Notes under the pieces: generated by a model
Told to the model about the DNA's origin: nothing
Seen by the model: the letters and a program-made list of their open reading frames with translations, nothing else
The model's database searches: none
Shown here: positions 34,570 through 47,244 of the stretch, one piece after another
Numbering within the stretch: the stretch's first letter is position 1
How the letters are laid out: each line of letters opens with the position of its first letter
Position numbers and translations under genes: made by a program
Source: Metallyticus violacea
Taxonomy: Eukaryota > Arthropoda > Insecta > Mantodea > Metallyticidae
DNA: 64,000 nucleotides
Assembly: GCA_030762175.1 (NCBI GenBank)
Contig: CM060838.1
Span: 20,789,001-20,853,000, forward strand
Direction of reading: 5' to 3'

Positions 34570-34745
34570 ACGGAAGAATTAAACCTAACCTAACTTAGCT
34601 TCAATCACATATATTCTAAATTACTAGTATTTCACAGAGAAACAAACTCACGACGCTAGCATACCGAGCACTTCTTGTAACTAACTTACTTTATATAAAA
34701 CAGAAGAAGTTAATCTAACGTAACGTAACCTAACCTAACTCGCAT
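34570..34745. repeat. Imperfect duplication holding telomere-like CCTAA units
   Basis: AACCTAACCTAACTTA at about 34583-34598 and AACCTAACCTAACTC at about 34727-34741 lie in two related blocks (AAACGGAAGAATT / AAACAGAAGAAGTT before, TATTCTAAATT / TATTCTCAATT after). Confidence 0.5.
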
Positions 34746-36100
34746 GTATTCTCAATTGCTATGAATCTTAAGAAAATAAGGAAAAATGTGTTGCTTGACA
34801 CTTCTAAATGGAATATAAAAATGCGAATGAAGTGAGTTGGATTCATAATGACAAAAACAAAGGAAGGTTGAATTAGCGTAAAATTCAGTTTCAAGCAGAA
34901 GGGATATGCATTACCAAACATTAGTAACATCAACAAGAAAGAGAGAGAAGAGAGAAAACAGCTGACATTCTATCGTGTGTAAATTATAATTAAACAGATA
35001 TAAAATAGAGCATGACAAGGTAATTTATAAATGATATGTGAGCATGTAATTCCCACTTATCTGTATTTGTTAATAACAAAGATAATAGTTGGGATGAACA
35101 AGTCGACATTCCTTGGCGAATATAATCGTCTTACTATTTTTGTTTTGCCTTTACTTACAATGGTTTAAAGACAAATTAGTTGATGTCAAAGAAAATTCGC
35201 TATATAGGGACCTAACTTGGATCTAGCTATTTAAATTCTTATTTACCAGAGAAGTCCAAATGCAAGAGCTCCCTCCTGTTCATACTTATTTATACTTTGT
35301 GCATTTCCAGCCCTTTCAACTAAGTATTATTTTTAGAGGCGAGTGTACTGTGTTTTATTTGATGTTACGAGTATTATGGGAATGCACCATGCCATTCATT
35401 TCGTGACCATAGAGAATTTGCGACATTCAGTTGTTGCACGGTCCGCTCAAGGTCGGAAAGGTGGAATTGAACCACACGGACTCGATGCGGTCCTGCGCCG
35501 ATGTCGTTTTGTAGCTCTGCATCTGTTTGACGCTTAGTAAAACACAACAATTTTTCGTTCACTGTAATTTTAAAAAAAAATTTTCAGTTATTCACTGTAA
35601 TTTTACAACAAAATTTTCAGTTATTCAATGCTGTAGGAATTTTTAGAATATTTTCCTATGGGTTTATCATTCAATATGGGTAGGCACAGTTCGTAAAATA
35701 ATAAATAATTTGAAACAGCATTGGACAAGAAATAAAACAAAAGACGTCATATTTTATAATGTTAAAACTCGACTAAAACTATAGTCGCGAAAATCTCTCT
35801 CACAGTTAAACCAACCAACTGGAGTCGCTATGCTTTCATCAGTACAATGCACTGTAAAATAATTACTAAAATGGTTTATAATTTCCAGAAAAGTTAGCTG
35901 ATTGCGCGTGGCTATAGCACTAGGTAAACCCACCATCATTCTGTGCAGTGCCAAATAATTGAATGATTGTATTATATCGATAGTTAAGTTATTAATCAGA
36001 GAGCTTTCTGTTTTAGACCTGCCTAGGTATAATATAACACGCATCCTTATTAATCAGAGCATTTTGTGAATTCATGCTATACACGTTCCTGTTTGCATAG

Positions 36101-36101
<1 letters not shown>
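34746..36101. other. Intergenic, nothing recognised
   Basis: A 96-codon open frame on the - strand (35754-36044) has no family I know. A 33-bp tandem duplication is listed separately. Confidence 0.45.
35560..35625. repeat. 33-bp tandem duplication
   Basis: Two copies of a unit starting CACTGTAATTTTA and ending CAGTTATT, differing only in the A-rich middle. Confidence 0.85.

Positions 36102-36160
<59 letters not shown>
36102..36160. repeat. (ATT)n microsatellite
   Basis: Simple run of ATT units. Confidence 0.95.
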
Positions 36161-36161
<1 letters not shown>

Positions 36162-37990
36162 TACTGCTACTGACATCAGTAGACAGCGAAGTTATTATCA
36201 GTGTTCAAATAAGATAACTGTGAACAGAAAAAAGAAATTTAATAGGAAAAAAAAACATTTCAAATGGCATTTATCGTTAAAAACTTTCTTTTTTTATAGA
36301 TATTTTCAGCACCGAACTTATTTCAACTTTGCCACTTTGAATTAAAAGTATTTTGAAAAGATCCATCCAATTATCTGTCGACCGAAGTGGCGACGGGAGT
36401 GCATCGGACGCTAAGCTATCACTCACAGCTTGTGGGACTAAACTAAAGACGAGATAGACAAAACAAGAGTCGATGTTATAAACTCTAGAGCGGCAGTCTA
36501 ATAAATTCTATACTTATAAAAGTTATGTTCTCATCCATGTCGCATAAGAAGATGCTGAAATTGCATGCCTTCATTTTCTACACATTTCTTATATCTATTT
36601 ACCCTTCTTAACTCGTCTGAGAAATTAAATCGATATCTTGATAAATGCTATTCTTTATTCATGAATAATTTGTGTGAATAATACACATTTATGAATTGAA
36701 TTACGACTTGGAACTTGACCGTTTGTAAATTTATTTTCAAATAAAACCCTTACAGCACGAGAGAACTCGGTACGTACACATGAATCATAAATAAACACCT
36801 ACTATAATAGAATAATTAGAACTCTTATTTGTCATTCTTAGCAGGCTTTGCTGTGGGTTAGGCACGTACTGCTTAAAGGACTTGACTGAATGACGTGAGA
36901 TGCCAACGTAGCAGTTCGGTAAACCTCGCCCACCCGCCCCGCTCTTAAACCCTTGCTATAGGCTGGTATTGAGCAATGGCTTTCGACCAATGCAATCCCC
37001 CGCTATCCTCGGCCATCAGATAAGCATTTAGTACACAAAATGACTTTGAAGTTTGAATATTATCAATTTGTTGGGAAGAAATCATGTAGTAGGGCAGAAC
37101 CCTATAGTAATGCTACAATCTTCGATTTAACATAAATTCAATCGTTGCTTGCATAACTCAATGTGAACGCTGATAATCAAGATTAGGTAGATATATTCTA
37201 ATCGCTATGTTGATAAATTTCCATGCCACGTGTGCAGACATTTAACTTGCTAGTTTTTTGAACACTGGAAACTATTGTCACAAACAGTAACAAAGGAAAC
37301 GTTCCTGCCAGTCCGAAAAGTCTTTTGCCTTATTCACATCTCATTGTTCTATGTATGCAAGAACCTTAGTTTTAAAATTTACAAAATAAATGCATGCTAC
37401 AAAACTGGGAAACAAAAGATCGTACGGTGCTAAATGATATAAGTTTATCAACAAGGAATGTAATGTTCTTGCAAATACTACACGCTGATTTCTGCTTACT
37501 TTGATATTTTCAAAGTAAAAAAAGTATTAACAGATTAATAAAAGAATAACTCCTATTTCAGCTTCCCTAAACTGGTAAATTGAAAAACAAACAGCTGCTC
37601 TATGCACAAATACCTAGAGTTAATAAAACAGTCTCATTTTATGTCAAAAATAACATTAAAAATGAACCCTTTCCTTACCTTTCAAAATGTTGATAGCTGC
37701 TGAAGATTAACTCGTCTCAATCTGCTAACACAAGTGCGAATAAGGCAGAGAAACAAAGTGGTACATCTACTAACGCCAATATACACTTATCACTTTCCAT
37801 TGCAGTCACAAAGCTATATATAGGTTAATCCCTTTTCGACCACGAATGCACGACCATCACAAACAACCCTTGTCCCCTGTTTCACGCACAACACTGAGCA
37901 GAAGGGATTTTATGTAATCGTGCGCAGGGTCTAGTAAATTGATTACGCCATCTGAAGGAAGGATTTCAAAACAAGACATTGTACAAACGA
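36161..37990. other. Intergenic, nothing recognised
   Basis: No gene, SINE head or transposase trace recognised. Confidence 0.45.
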
Positions 37991-38574
37991 GCATTTGACG
38001 TTACAAGCTGGATCAATGCTGCTGCTGGAGGAATATCTTGCTTTGAGGGAATAAGGAATCTCCTGGGTGCCCGGGTGCCGGCGGAAAGAGCCGAAGGTAG
38101 TGAATTGTTAGATAATGGCGCTTCGAAATCAACACCGCAATAACGTAGAGGGTTAGAATACTGTGCTCCACTTGTGAAGTTTCATTTTGGGTTCTAATAC
38201 TACCATTTTATGCATTTTCTTTTTTTTTTCTTTTGTTTGTTTATTTATTTGTTTGTTTTTGCAGGAGTCAAAGGAGATTTGCCACAATTACAAATTATTT
38301 ACTCGCGAATTAGTTGTTAATTGGAATTAGAGCAGTTTGCCACAATTACAATGTTTTACTCGCTAAACCACTGGGTCCACCGGTTTCTAGGATTTGCCCG
38401 AGATTAGCCCACAGATTAGGTTATTGTGTGTATATATGAATTAGTTGTGAATTGGAATAAGAGCACATTTCCTACTGTATTACTTGCGAATTGAAATAAG
38501 GGAGATTCCTTAATACCTCAAAGCAAGATATTCCTCCAGCAGCATTTGATCCAGCTTGTAACGTCAAGTCAAAC
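37991..38574. mobile_element. Foldback element with arms of about 73 bp
   Basis: 37991-38063 and the reverse complement of 38501-38574 agree almost throughout (GACGTTACAAGCTGGATCAA; GGAGGAATATCTTGCTTTGA; TAAGGAATCTCC). The interior of about 437 bases has a T-rich tract and a local direct repeat of GCCACAATTACAA...ACTCGC, but no protein. Confidence 0.7.
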
Positions 38575-38928
38575 GAACTGCTTGTTGAAAACGGAGCGAA
38601 ATTGCTAGCGGTTGCATTTCAAAACAGAAACGTTCAAGATCAATAATTATTCCGTGTCGGACTCTTCTTCCCTATTTAAAACCTGCAGCATTAATACATT
38701 TGAATCCATTTTGATCACCATCTGTTAATAAATGTTATATATAAAGCGTGCTGCCTGAGCTAAGGAATGTGGTTGTTGCTTTGAACAAATTACTTCCGGC
38801 GCTGCTTAGAATGCAGTATAAATCCTCATAGTCTAAACCAGGCCTGTCAATGTTCGTTTGTACTCGGGCGTATTTGCACGATAACTAGGAGTAGGCGGGC
38901 ACCAGGTTACCACGACCACGACGACGGC

Positions 38929-38999
<71 letters not shown>
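38929..38999. repeat. (TAA)n microsatellite, 71 bp
   Basis: Perfect TAA run. Preceded by a short ACCACGACCACGACGACGGC tract. Confidence 0.95.
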
Positions 39000-39000
<1 letters not shown>

Positions 39001-42000
39001 ACCTAGAATAACAAACATATGAAATTATATTTATTCACATAGTACGAAATTTGGCACTGTCTGTTCGCTGCAAATTGAGGAAATTTCTGCCGTGTAACTG
39101 CCATGTTATTCTTAACGCGTCATCAACTACGGACAATAGGATATTTCTTGCTGTGCACCATAGTCCAGAAACTGCCCCCTTTTGCGTAGGGTGGTTTCAA
39201 AGAAATACATTTTCGAAGATTTCACACGCCCTACCTTCAAGCTTACAAATGTCAACAGTGGTCTAAGCGTTGAAAACTGGCAAAATCTATTACCATATTC
39301 GGACCCAAGAGTTTAAAGGTGTTTAGCATAAGATGAAAAAACACGCTTGCCGCCATTTACTGTTTCTGCCATACATTTTAAGTTTTGAAAGTGCGAAAGT
39401 GAATTTCTATTTAAATGAACAATCCATAACTTTAGTTATTTTCAAATGCATTAACAACACTTATCATATTCGTCATCGATTATTCAGAAATATTCTAAGT
39501 ATATCATATTATGAGTACGGTGGCTTAATTCTTTGTGCAGAATAAAAATGCCACTAAACTTAAGGACGGTGCTTTGAAGATAAAAAGTAAAAATTGTCTA
39601 CAAATATTAATTAAAGTTTAACATGGAAATTAATTGCGAAGGGCGCTATAAAAGAGTATCTCGAGCGAAATTGCTGGTCTAAATGTCATCACAGGACCCC
39701 TAAATAGGAAAAGAGAAGGTGAAAGGATAGATGAATCTACAGCGCCTCTAGTTGTTTGAAAACAAACTGAATAGGAGCGATGAATCCATTAGAAGTTAAA
39801 TGCTCAATTCTTTAATTTGTATTTTTTATGTAATTTCGTGACATTAAGATTTTAGTAATAAAAGATTATCAATTACTTCCTTTTATTATAAGCTTCTTAG
39901 TTATTTTTCAAGAATATATTTTTGAACAATTTCGTTCACATATCATGTGAGTAGTGACTGCTACCAACATTACAAATAAAACGCAATATGTAACGCTCTA
40001 AAATAGTGGGTATAATTTCATGATAGTAGCTAAATTAACAAAATTGAGGCAATCTGTACTAACTTTTGTCTTCCTATATCAGTTCATAATTACAACCCAA
40101 ATGATTGAAGCTCTTGGCACTTTTAACAAAACCACTGATTACATCTGACGCACTGGATTCGTGTTTCACCGTGACATCATCTCCAAAAACTCCAGAGTAT
40201 ATGACCCGCAGAGATCCCACGCTTTCTTTTCAGACCTTGTTCGCTTGGACCCTGAGGTTGGAAGTATTGCAACAAATTCAATTTGTTAACAACTTCTCTT
40301 TATTGATCTCTTGCATAATGTAGGTACTTAAAGGATCAAATGTGTGTTGTTGTGCTGTTACTATAACAACATGAAATGCAAAGAGAACAAATGGCCATAT
40401 AAAGGTCCAAGAAACGTAAGAAAAAAAACCTTCCCAATAAACGCCTGCTGTTTATTCTAAGGTTTCATAATATTCTTCCGCCAGTTATAAAGCAATGTAT
40501 GTACTTAAAATAAATAACTGTTTGAATCAAAGAACTTCTTTTGACAACAAAAATAGAATGAAGTCTTCACGAGTGAATTAATGACTTGAAATAACGCAAC
40601 TCAATATAAAGTTCTCCAAAAAGTCGCTTTTGTCGCCATCTGATAGCACCCATATGTACCATTTATGTGTTTGCTTCAAAACTAAAAGTTTTGCTGTAGC
40701 AATTTTATAATAGAAGTTGCAACTCACGAGTTTGCCTAGACGTTTTACATCGATGGATTTAGTTTTTTGCATAAAAACCAACAAATGCGAGTATTATTCA
40801 GAGTAAATGCAAATAACATTTAAAACACTTTCTTAGTTTAGATATTTTTATGAAGATGATGAAGTAAATCACTCACTACACTATAGATTTTATGGCAAAA
40901 AGTACCTAAAACTTGAATATTGTTGCTTAAAATATAATTTTTAAGAAAAAAATATAATCTAATATTTTTACTGTTTATAAAAAAATTAATGTTGTTTAAT
41001 ATATCAGCAGAATAAAATTAAGTATTAGTATTAACGAAAAATATTTTATATTTACTCGTATAATTCAGAAATCTAAATATTAAATTTTAAAATATCAAGG
41101 GCTATTTTGATTTTATTGATAACCCGCCCTTCTTTCTTTTATGATTCACTTCTTAAGGACCCCACCAAATTGAAGTGAAGTTCTTGTGAAGCTAGATGAA
41201 ACTGTCATGTCTTCAGCCTACAACCAGTACTATATTCTGACAGCCTCTAATTTTCCAGATTATGTTTATACATCAGAAATCTTTAGGCACTCATTTGCAA
41301 AGCAGGCTTAATGAACTTGTACGACAGTGTGAGAAAATCTCTCCAGTAATACCATTATCTTATTGTATGCCTATTTAACTATAGTATTTGCAAACACCTT
41401 GGAAACATTTCGACTTTTCATAGGTATTTATCGAAATTCGTACATATTTCACGTGTCGTCTAAAAGCCCTTAAGCCCAAGAAACCGGCATGCTTCATACA
41501 TAGACTCGAAAATACCAGAGGCTTAGGTTTAAACATTGTTTTTTTTAAAAAAAAAAAAACTTAGATAAATTCAGATAAGTACTCTGAATTTTGGTAGTAC
41601 TTCCTTCCGAACACGTAAAATTAATTGCCTATACAAGATACTACAGAATCCAACTGAAAGATTCTGAAGGCGAACATTTTGAGGTATGGAATTTGTGGTT
41701 TGCGGGTTCAAAAGTTCGCGCTACTGCATAATGAATTGCACGCCACTGATTCTACTTCCACGTAATGCTAAGGGCATACTTCCGTCGCCGTAGCTCTGTT
41801 ATGCATTGGACAAACACATACATTACGCGCAGAGAATAAGACAGAAGGTTGAAACAAAGTGTTTTTCTTTTTGTTCTCCCCGACTGACGCGGTAAGGAAG
41901 TTTCTGGTTTTTATTGCTTACATGTGCAGCCTTGTTTACATGAATGAACTGTAAAGCAATATACACACTTAAGGAATTAAATGCTTTATTACACGACAAA

Positions 42001-42610
42001 AAGTTTAAAATTATCAGATATCTTAGTTTACTAATTGTGATGGCATGCAGGTTCCTTCATCAATGTTTTGGAACTAATGAAAGACAAATGAAGAATTTGT
42101 AACTAAGTCATATACAGATTATAGTTTACCAATGCGCAGTTTCAAAAATAGCATATCTTTGAACTTCGGCCGAGTAGTCTATAAATTTCATATTTAAAAA
42201 TGCTTGTCTGCGACCTTGTGCGTTTGTATTCTGTAACATCCCCAATGTATTTTACTCAGATATCCAAGTCGATCAACGTGTTTGATCAACCCTTCGGGTT
42301 ATCGCTTGCCATACAAACATCTCTTGGCTCCCTTTCTGCCTCCGCCGGCGAAACATTAGCAGAAAATTCCGTCGGCACCGGGACAAGACACAAGGGAACT
42401 GAAATGCTGAATTACTTGAAACAGCTGTGCGCTGAGCAGAAATTCGTAATAAAAATCTCGGGTCAAGAAATGTAATATAAGTTATGTGCGTTTTTTCCCC
42501 TGTGTCTATTTATATATCCGACATTTCTGAGTTTACAAAATGTAATTAATAAAGAGGTGTTTCCTTCTGATAGATGAAAGAGGTGAAAATGGCGCTGATC
42601 TTAATCCAAT
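39000..42610. other. Intergenic, nothing recognised
   Basis: A 3.6 kb AT-rich stretch. The open frame 42200-42475 (+, 91 codons) has no recognisable motif. Confidence 0.45.
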
Positions 42611-42624
42611 AGAGAATAGCTGGA

Positions 42625-42926
42625 GTCGGTCCTGGTGGTGTAGTGGTTACCATATTTGCCTCCTATATCCAAGATCGCGGGTTCGAACCCGGCCAGAACC
42701 GATGGATTTTTTCGGGCGTAAAAATCCTAAGTATGGCTTCCTTCCGAAGGGAAAAGCCGTGGGTCCCGTGTCGTACATTTACGGCACGAAAAAGAACCTC
42801 AAGCCTGAAAGAGAGGCCTCTGAGCAAAATTTGTCGGCCGTTACACGCCCAGAGTTGAATGGGACGCTGACGACCTGAGATGTTAAAGAGCGTCCATAAA
42901 TAAATCAATCAAAAAAAACAAAAACC
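42625..42926 (+). repeat. SINE family 1, full-length copy with target duplication
   Basis: Head GTCGGTCCTGGTGGTGTAGT, A box TGGTGTAGTGGTTACCA, B box GGGTTCGAACCCGGCC, body and A-rich tail. It is bounded by a perfect 14-bp duplication, AGAGAATAGCTGGA, at 42611-42624 and 42927-42940. Best reference copy of this family in the window. Confidence 0.96.
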
Positions 42927-43017
42927 AGAGAATAGCTGGAACTGTGTTAAGTTACTCTAAGTATTCGAGCAAGAAGCTTATGCAAATAAAGAACAATTTA
43001 AAACTATTTTAGTTAAT

Positions 43018-43297
43018 TTTTTTAATAGTGTTTTATGCTCGTTTTTACTACTGAGGCACCACAGGCGGTGAACATTTATGATACATGAGATGAAATGATA
43101 AATTAGGAATGGATTTTTAAGGAAGGAAACGTTCCGGGCCTAAGTTTAGGGTACCTCCCCGGCATTTGCCATTTATGAGGACCTGGAAAAACTTGAAAAA
43201 ACCTCAGTCAGGAAAGACGGTCCTGGCGGGATTCGAACCCGAAACCTCCCGCTCACGAGTCCGCGCCTTAACGACCTCGGCCACCCGTGACGGTTTA
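43018..43297 (-). repeat. SINE family 4, full-length copy
   Basis: On the - strand: CCGTCACGGGTGGCCGAGG head, B box GGGTTCGAATCCCGCC, body, and tail GGTGCCTCAGTAGTAAAAAC. Confidence 0.92.
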
Positions 43298-43371
43298 TTT
43301 CTGCAGTAATAATTATACGCCTCTACATTGGCAATAATTATTTTTTTATATTAGGGTTGATTTTTCTTGAC

Positions 43372-43480
43372 TTAATATCAGTGAAAATGTAGGATTTTAG
43401 TATTCTATTATTTTGTTGTTTTACTGCTTTGCGACTATTGAACAAAATTGTGTGACAGACATTTTAAAAGATGTATGCTG
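43372..43480. repeat. Dispersed repeat related to the 57.5-kb duplication
   Basis: Shares TTTAGTATTCTATT, TGTTG, GCGACTATTGAA.AAA in order with 57524-57620. Confidence 0.5.
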
Positions 43481-43706
43481 TTTGTCAAAAATTATTGCTT
43501 CATGTGAATTGTTACTACCCGAGGAGTACAAAAATATACGAAAGTTCGTACAAATTATTTAATATTTTTCATTGTTCGTTGATAAACCATCTTTTTCACT
43601 TTCTTCCTTATAGAGCAATTTAATTTGGGGCAGTTGTGACGGTTGAGTACCCATGGCAGAAAGGAATGAGCTGAAACATCGCACGACCAGGAACCTGAGG
43701 AACGAT

Positions 43707-43980
43707 TTTTTTTTTTTTTTTGAGTAGTGTTTAACGCCCGTTTTTACTACTGAGGCACCACAGGCGGTGGACACTGATGATACATGAGATGAAATGATAA
43801 ATTGGGAAAGGATATTTTTTTTTTTTTTTTTTTAAGGAAGGAAGCGTTCCAGGCCTAAGTTTAGGTACCTCCCCGGCATTTGCCAGTTATGAAGACTGAG
43901 GAAAACCTGGAAAAAACCCCAGTCAGGGAGGACGGTCCTGGCGGGATTCGAACCGCAGACCTCCCGCTCACGAGTCCGTG
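43707..43980 (-). repeat. SINE family 4, 5'-truncated copy with 13-bp target duplication
   Basis: Flanked by perfect CCTGAGGAACGAT at 43694-43706 and 43981-43993. The head stops at CGAGTCCGTG, lacking the outermost tRNA-like bases. Two T runs (43706-43721 and 43816-43832) lie within it. Confidence 0.93.
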
Positions 43981-45258
43981 CCTGAGGAACGATGAATGGA
44001 CAACATAGGGTCCCTAACATTTCCATAGATTTTAAGTCCCAGACATCTACAGATCACGAGATTCGCGCCATTACCACCAGGATATAACTCGGGGTTTCCT
44101 GAAGTCCCTCGCGAGGCTCTCGGATAGAACCGCTAGACGCTGGGACATGAGTGCAAGCCGCCGCAACGCCTAATGCTTCTGATCTTGTAATTGGTACTGT
44201 AGGATGAAACGAGAGGAAATGCAAGAGCAGAAAATTCGTGGTATGTATTTATACATTTCAGCATGTCTAACTGAGTAGGGAAAACCACGAAAAAACTGAG
44301 ATAAGGACGGCCGAGGCATCTGAATCAACCCGGTCGGGGAAGCTCACTTGTTTCCCGTCGTCAATAGCAACTGACACTATTACGGTAAAAATTCACCTAC
44401 TCCCTTAATAACAAAATTATAATTACTTGGCATCGGAATTCTTAAGCACTTAATATCAAGTAAGGTACACTCAAACACAGGCTATGAGATCACCCGGCAG
44501 GTAAACAAGACTGATGAGTGACAAGCTTAAGGTAAAGAGTGATTTGTAACTCTCGGCCTATTGTAAAGCCTCCAGCGGCTGTTAGTCTACATAACTTCAT
44601 TTCGGTTTTACTGCTTAGAAATTCCGATTCCTAATATGAGCATACTTTATAGTGGGAATAGAAAAAATAAACTTCTTGGCTGTAGACTGTGGAGGTGATG
44701 CGTTGATTGTGTTTTTTCTTGTAGATATGAATTTTTAATGCTAAAGATTGTGACAGGTCCTCACACCCACGCGTGTCCGAGAGTGAAAGTATTTATATAA
44801 ATTAGATAGTAATAATTATTAAATATGATATAGCCTTTAGTAACAATCAGGAACATTTCATATATCATAAAACGCATTCATGGTTTTCTGACGTATTACG
44901 CTTTGACGATAGGGAAAAGGCTGCCTTTTGTAATATTTTGTGCTCTCACTTGCTGATAATTGCTCGAGTAATAGGAGGGGTCTCTCTATTGTGACAAAGC
45001 TAAGATGTCCTTTGTATCTTAGTTTCTGAAGAAGCTCTGAAATTCGTTAAAGTTAAAAGGAGAACAGGTGTTGGCGATGACGTCATTACATTGAATGATC
45101 ATGAGCTCACCAATAAGTTCATGAATTTAAAGTGAGCGCGTTTGGGAGCACAAAAGCTCACCAATAATATTTGAATATTTTAAAGGCTCAGATGCTATGG
45201 GCGCTAGTGTGTGGATCCCGTGAGTTCTTACAACCACGTGGGGTCACTTTGAATTTAG

Positions 45259-45266
45259 TATATAAG
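45259..45266 (+). promoter_or_regulatory. TATA box, possibly of a decayed LTR
   Basis: TATATAAG is followed about 10-40 bases later by repeated CAGT/CAGAC initiator-like words. Further on, TTTTGGTGACCAAAG (about 45826-45840) resembles the junction between an LTR and its primer-binding site. No internal retrotransposon coding follows. Confidence 0.3.
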
Positions 45267-45672
45267 GGGAAATGGCAGTCACAGACAGTGGATAAGAGTT
45301 CAGACAGTAGGTCGCAGTTACAGAAATAGTAGATGGAAGTTCAAGAGACAGTAAAGGCCTTTCCAGAAGGAATCTCCGGTCAGCACAGTAAGGTAATTAC
45401 AGGATGCAGCTCCAAGTAGACAATAGGCACACATGCAATCTCAAGCAGCGTGTGTAGCTCGCGTCATAAAGGTAACGAATCAGTGGCCGAAGTGAGTCAT
45501 GGAGGTAAGAATAAACGATAAGAGAAAAAACTCGAAGGAACAAAAGAAAACGCGAAGACATCTAGATGAAGAAACGCAATAAAACCTGACATCGTTAAAA
45601 AAAAAAAAAAAATACGTGCTAAGAAGTAAAACCTGAAATTCATGAAGAAGGCTTGAATGATGCAAACACAGT

Positions 45673-45674
<2 letters not shown>

Positions 45675-45719
<45 letters not shown>
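45675..45719. repeat. (TAA)n microsatellite
   Basis: Simple run of TAA units. Confidence 0.95.
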
Positions 45720-45720
<1 letters not shown>

Positions 45721-47244
45721 CGAATGGAAGAGCTTATTTAATTGGAAGTAGAAGCTGTATGAAAGGCATTATGTCAGTTGATGAGAAACACGTGAGAAGA
45801 TAAGACAAAGCAGACAAACAAGATATTTTGGTGACCAAAGCTTTATTATATGGATAAGCAAAGGTAGTGTTTGAGCACGTGACACAGATATGTTATCAAT
45901 TGCTCTTAGTGGCGGATATTTCACTACTTCCAAATACTGATAGAGAGTTATTTATCCAAACATAGGATCGATCATTTTCAGCCTGAATTTTAAATTTCTT
46001 CAAAACCATTTGCATGCAATCATGTTATTAAAACACTTGTTTCCCCTTGATTGATATCACCAAGCTGTTCATCGCTCAGCCAGTAATATCCACAAGCCGC
46101 TAAGGTATGTTACGGAGCTGTGTGCCTCCCCACCGTTTCTCGGTGAGGTCGCTACCAGAGGCTGCGCGCGCGTTTCCCGAGACTCTGCAGTGATCAGGGT
46201 CGGCATTAAAATGGAGCGTTAGTTGGTTTCCAGCCGTCTTTTGTAGGCAATAGCTTCCTTGTGCAGGAAAAATTTGCACCTTGCCACCTTGTAAGTAAAT
46301 TAAGCCAAGACCTTGCCTGAAGAAAAAAATCTTCAGGGTATTTATAATTTAATGCTGCAAACGGCGTCATTGAAGTTTTCAGAACGACATATGCCTTAGC
46401 AGAGCTCAGAATTTTGGTTGGACCTTAAGGACACGAGTAAAGCATTGGCAGTTTGGACCGCGTGATAGTTTCAATGTGTTTTTTTTTTTTTTTTTTTCCT
46501 CCCCTCGTTGAGAATAATCTCGTGTTTAACCTGTTTCTTTCTCGATCTGCAAGAAACCATTCTCTTCATTGCCAGTGCGGGTATTCTGTTTGTAGTATCT
46601 ATTACACTTTTATTCGAAGAGTGTAATCTAAACGAATTTCAAAAGGGGGAAAAAAATATTTCGACTCTCTGAGATGTTGAATTAACTTCACTAGGTTAGC
46701 TCCCATCTTCAAATAGGTATCTATTATATTTCTGATCTGATCAAGGAGATAGCAATGGTATATTTTTCCTAAGATTATTTGAATTCTAGGAAGAATTTAA
46801 AAAATCTCACAGGTCCGTAAAGTGTTCACTGCTGTGGTTAACAAAATTCAAACACATCTTTATTCCTATAAGCTGGTAAACAGAAAGACAAAAATAAGTC
46901 ACTATAATAGCAATTTTTATAGGTATGTGCTGTTTTCTTAAGTAGGGTGTACTTTTATTAAGTTCAATGAAGTTCCGAAAGGCCCTCCAGATTAATTAGC
47001 AGATACAAACTTTATATTTCTCTACCAATCAAGCAATTGTTCAATAAAATTATCTTAATTTTGTCTTAAAGAAAAGACCCACAATAAATTCGAACTGTGG
47101 AATATTTTTAAAAACTATTCAAAACTATTCTATCAGATGCCCAAAATCCAGGACATTTTAATAACTTCTTGGATTATTAATTCTGCTCTCTAATGTTTAG
47201 TTTGAGTATAATCGCCAACTGGTTTGTGTTCTAGCAGGTAAGGA

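Larger units (their letters stand above)
43994..47244. other. Intergenic, mostly unrecognised
   Basis: Contains a tentative SINE 7 trace (44270-44340, -), a TATA-containing LTR-like stretch (separate entry) and a (TAA)n run. No gene recognised. Confidence 0.4.

Noticed and set aside
35754..36044. 96-codon - strand ORF as a gene
   Set aside because: No recognisable domain, no splice or promoter context, and AT-rich surroundings; kept only as a note in the intergenic entry.
42625..42700. tRNA gene at the SINE 1 head
   Set aside because: Strong A and B boxes, but the same head repeats with the same 200-base body many times, so it is a SINE.
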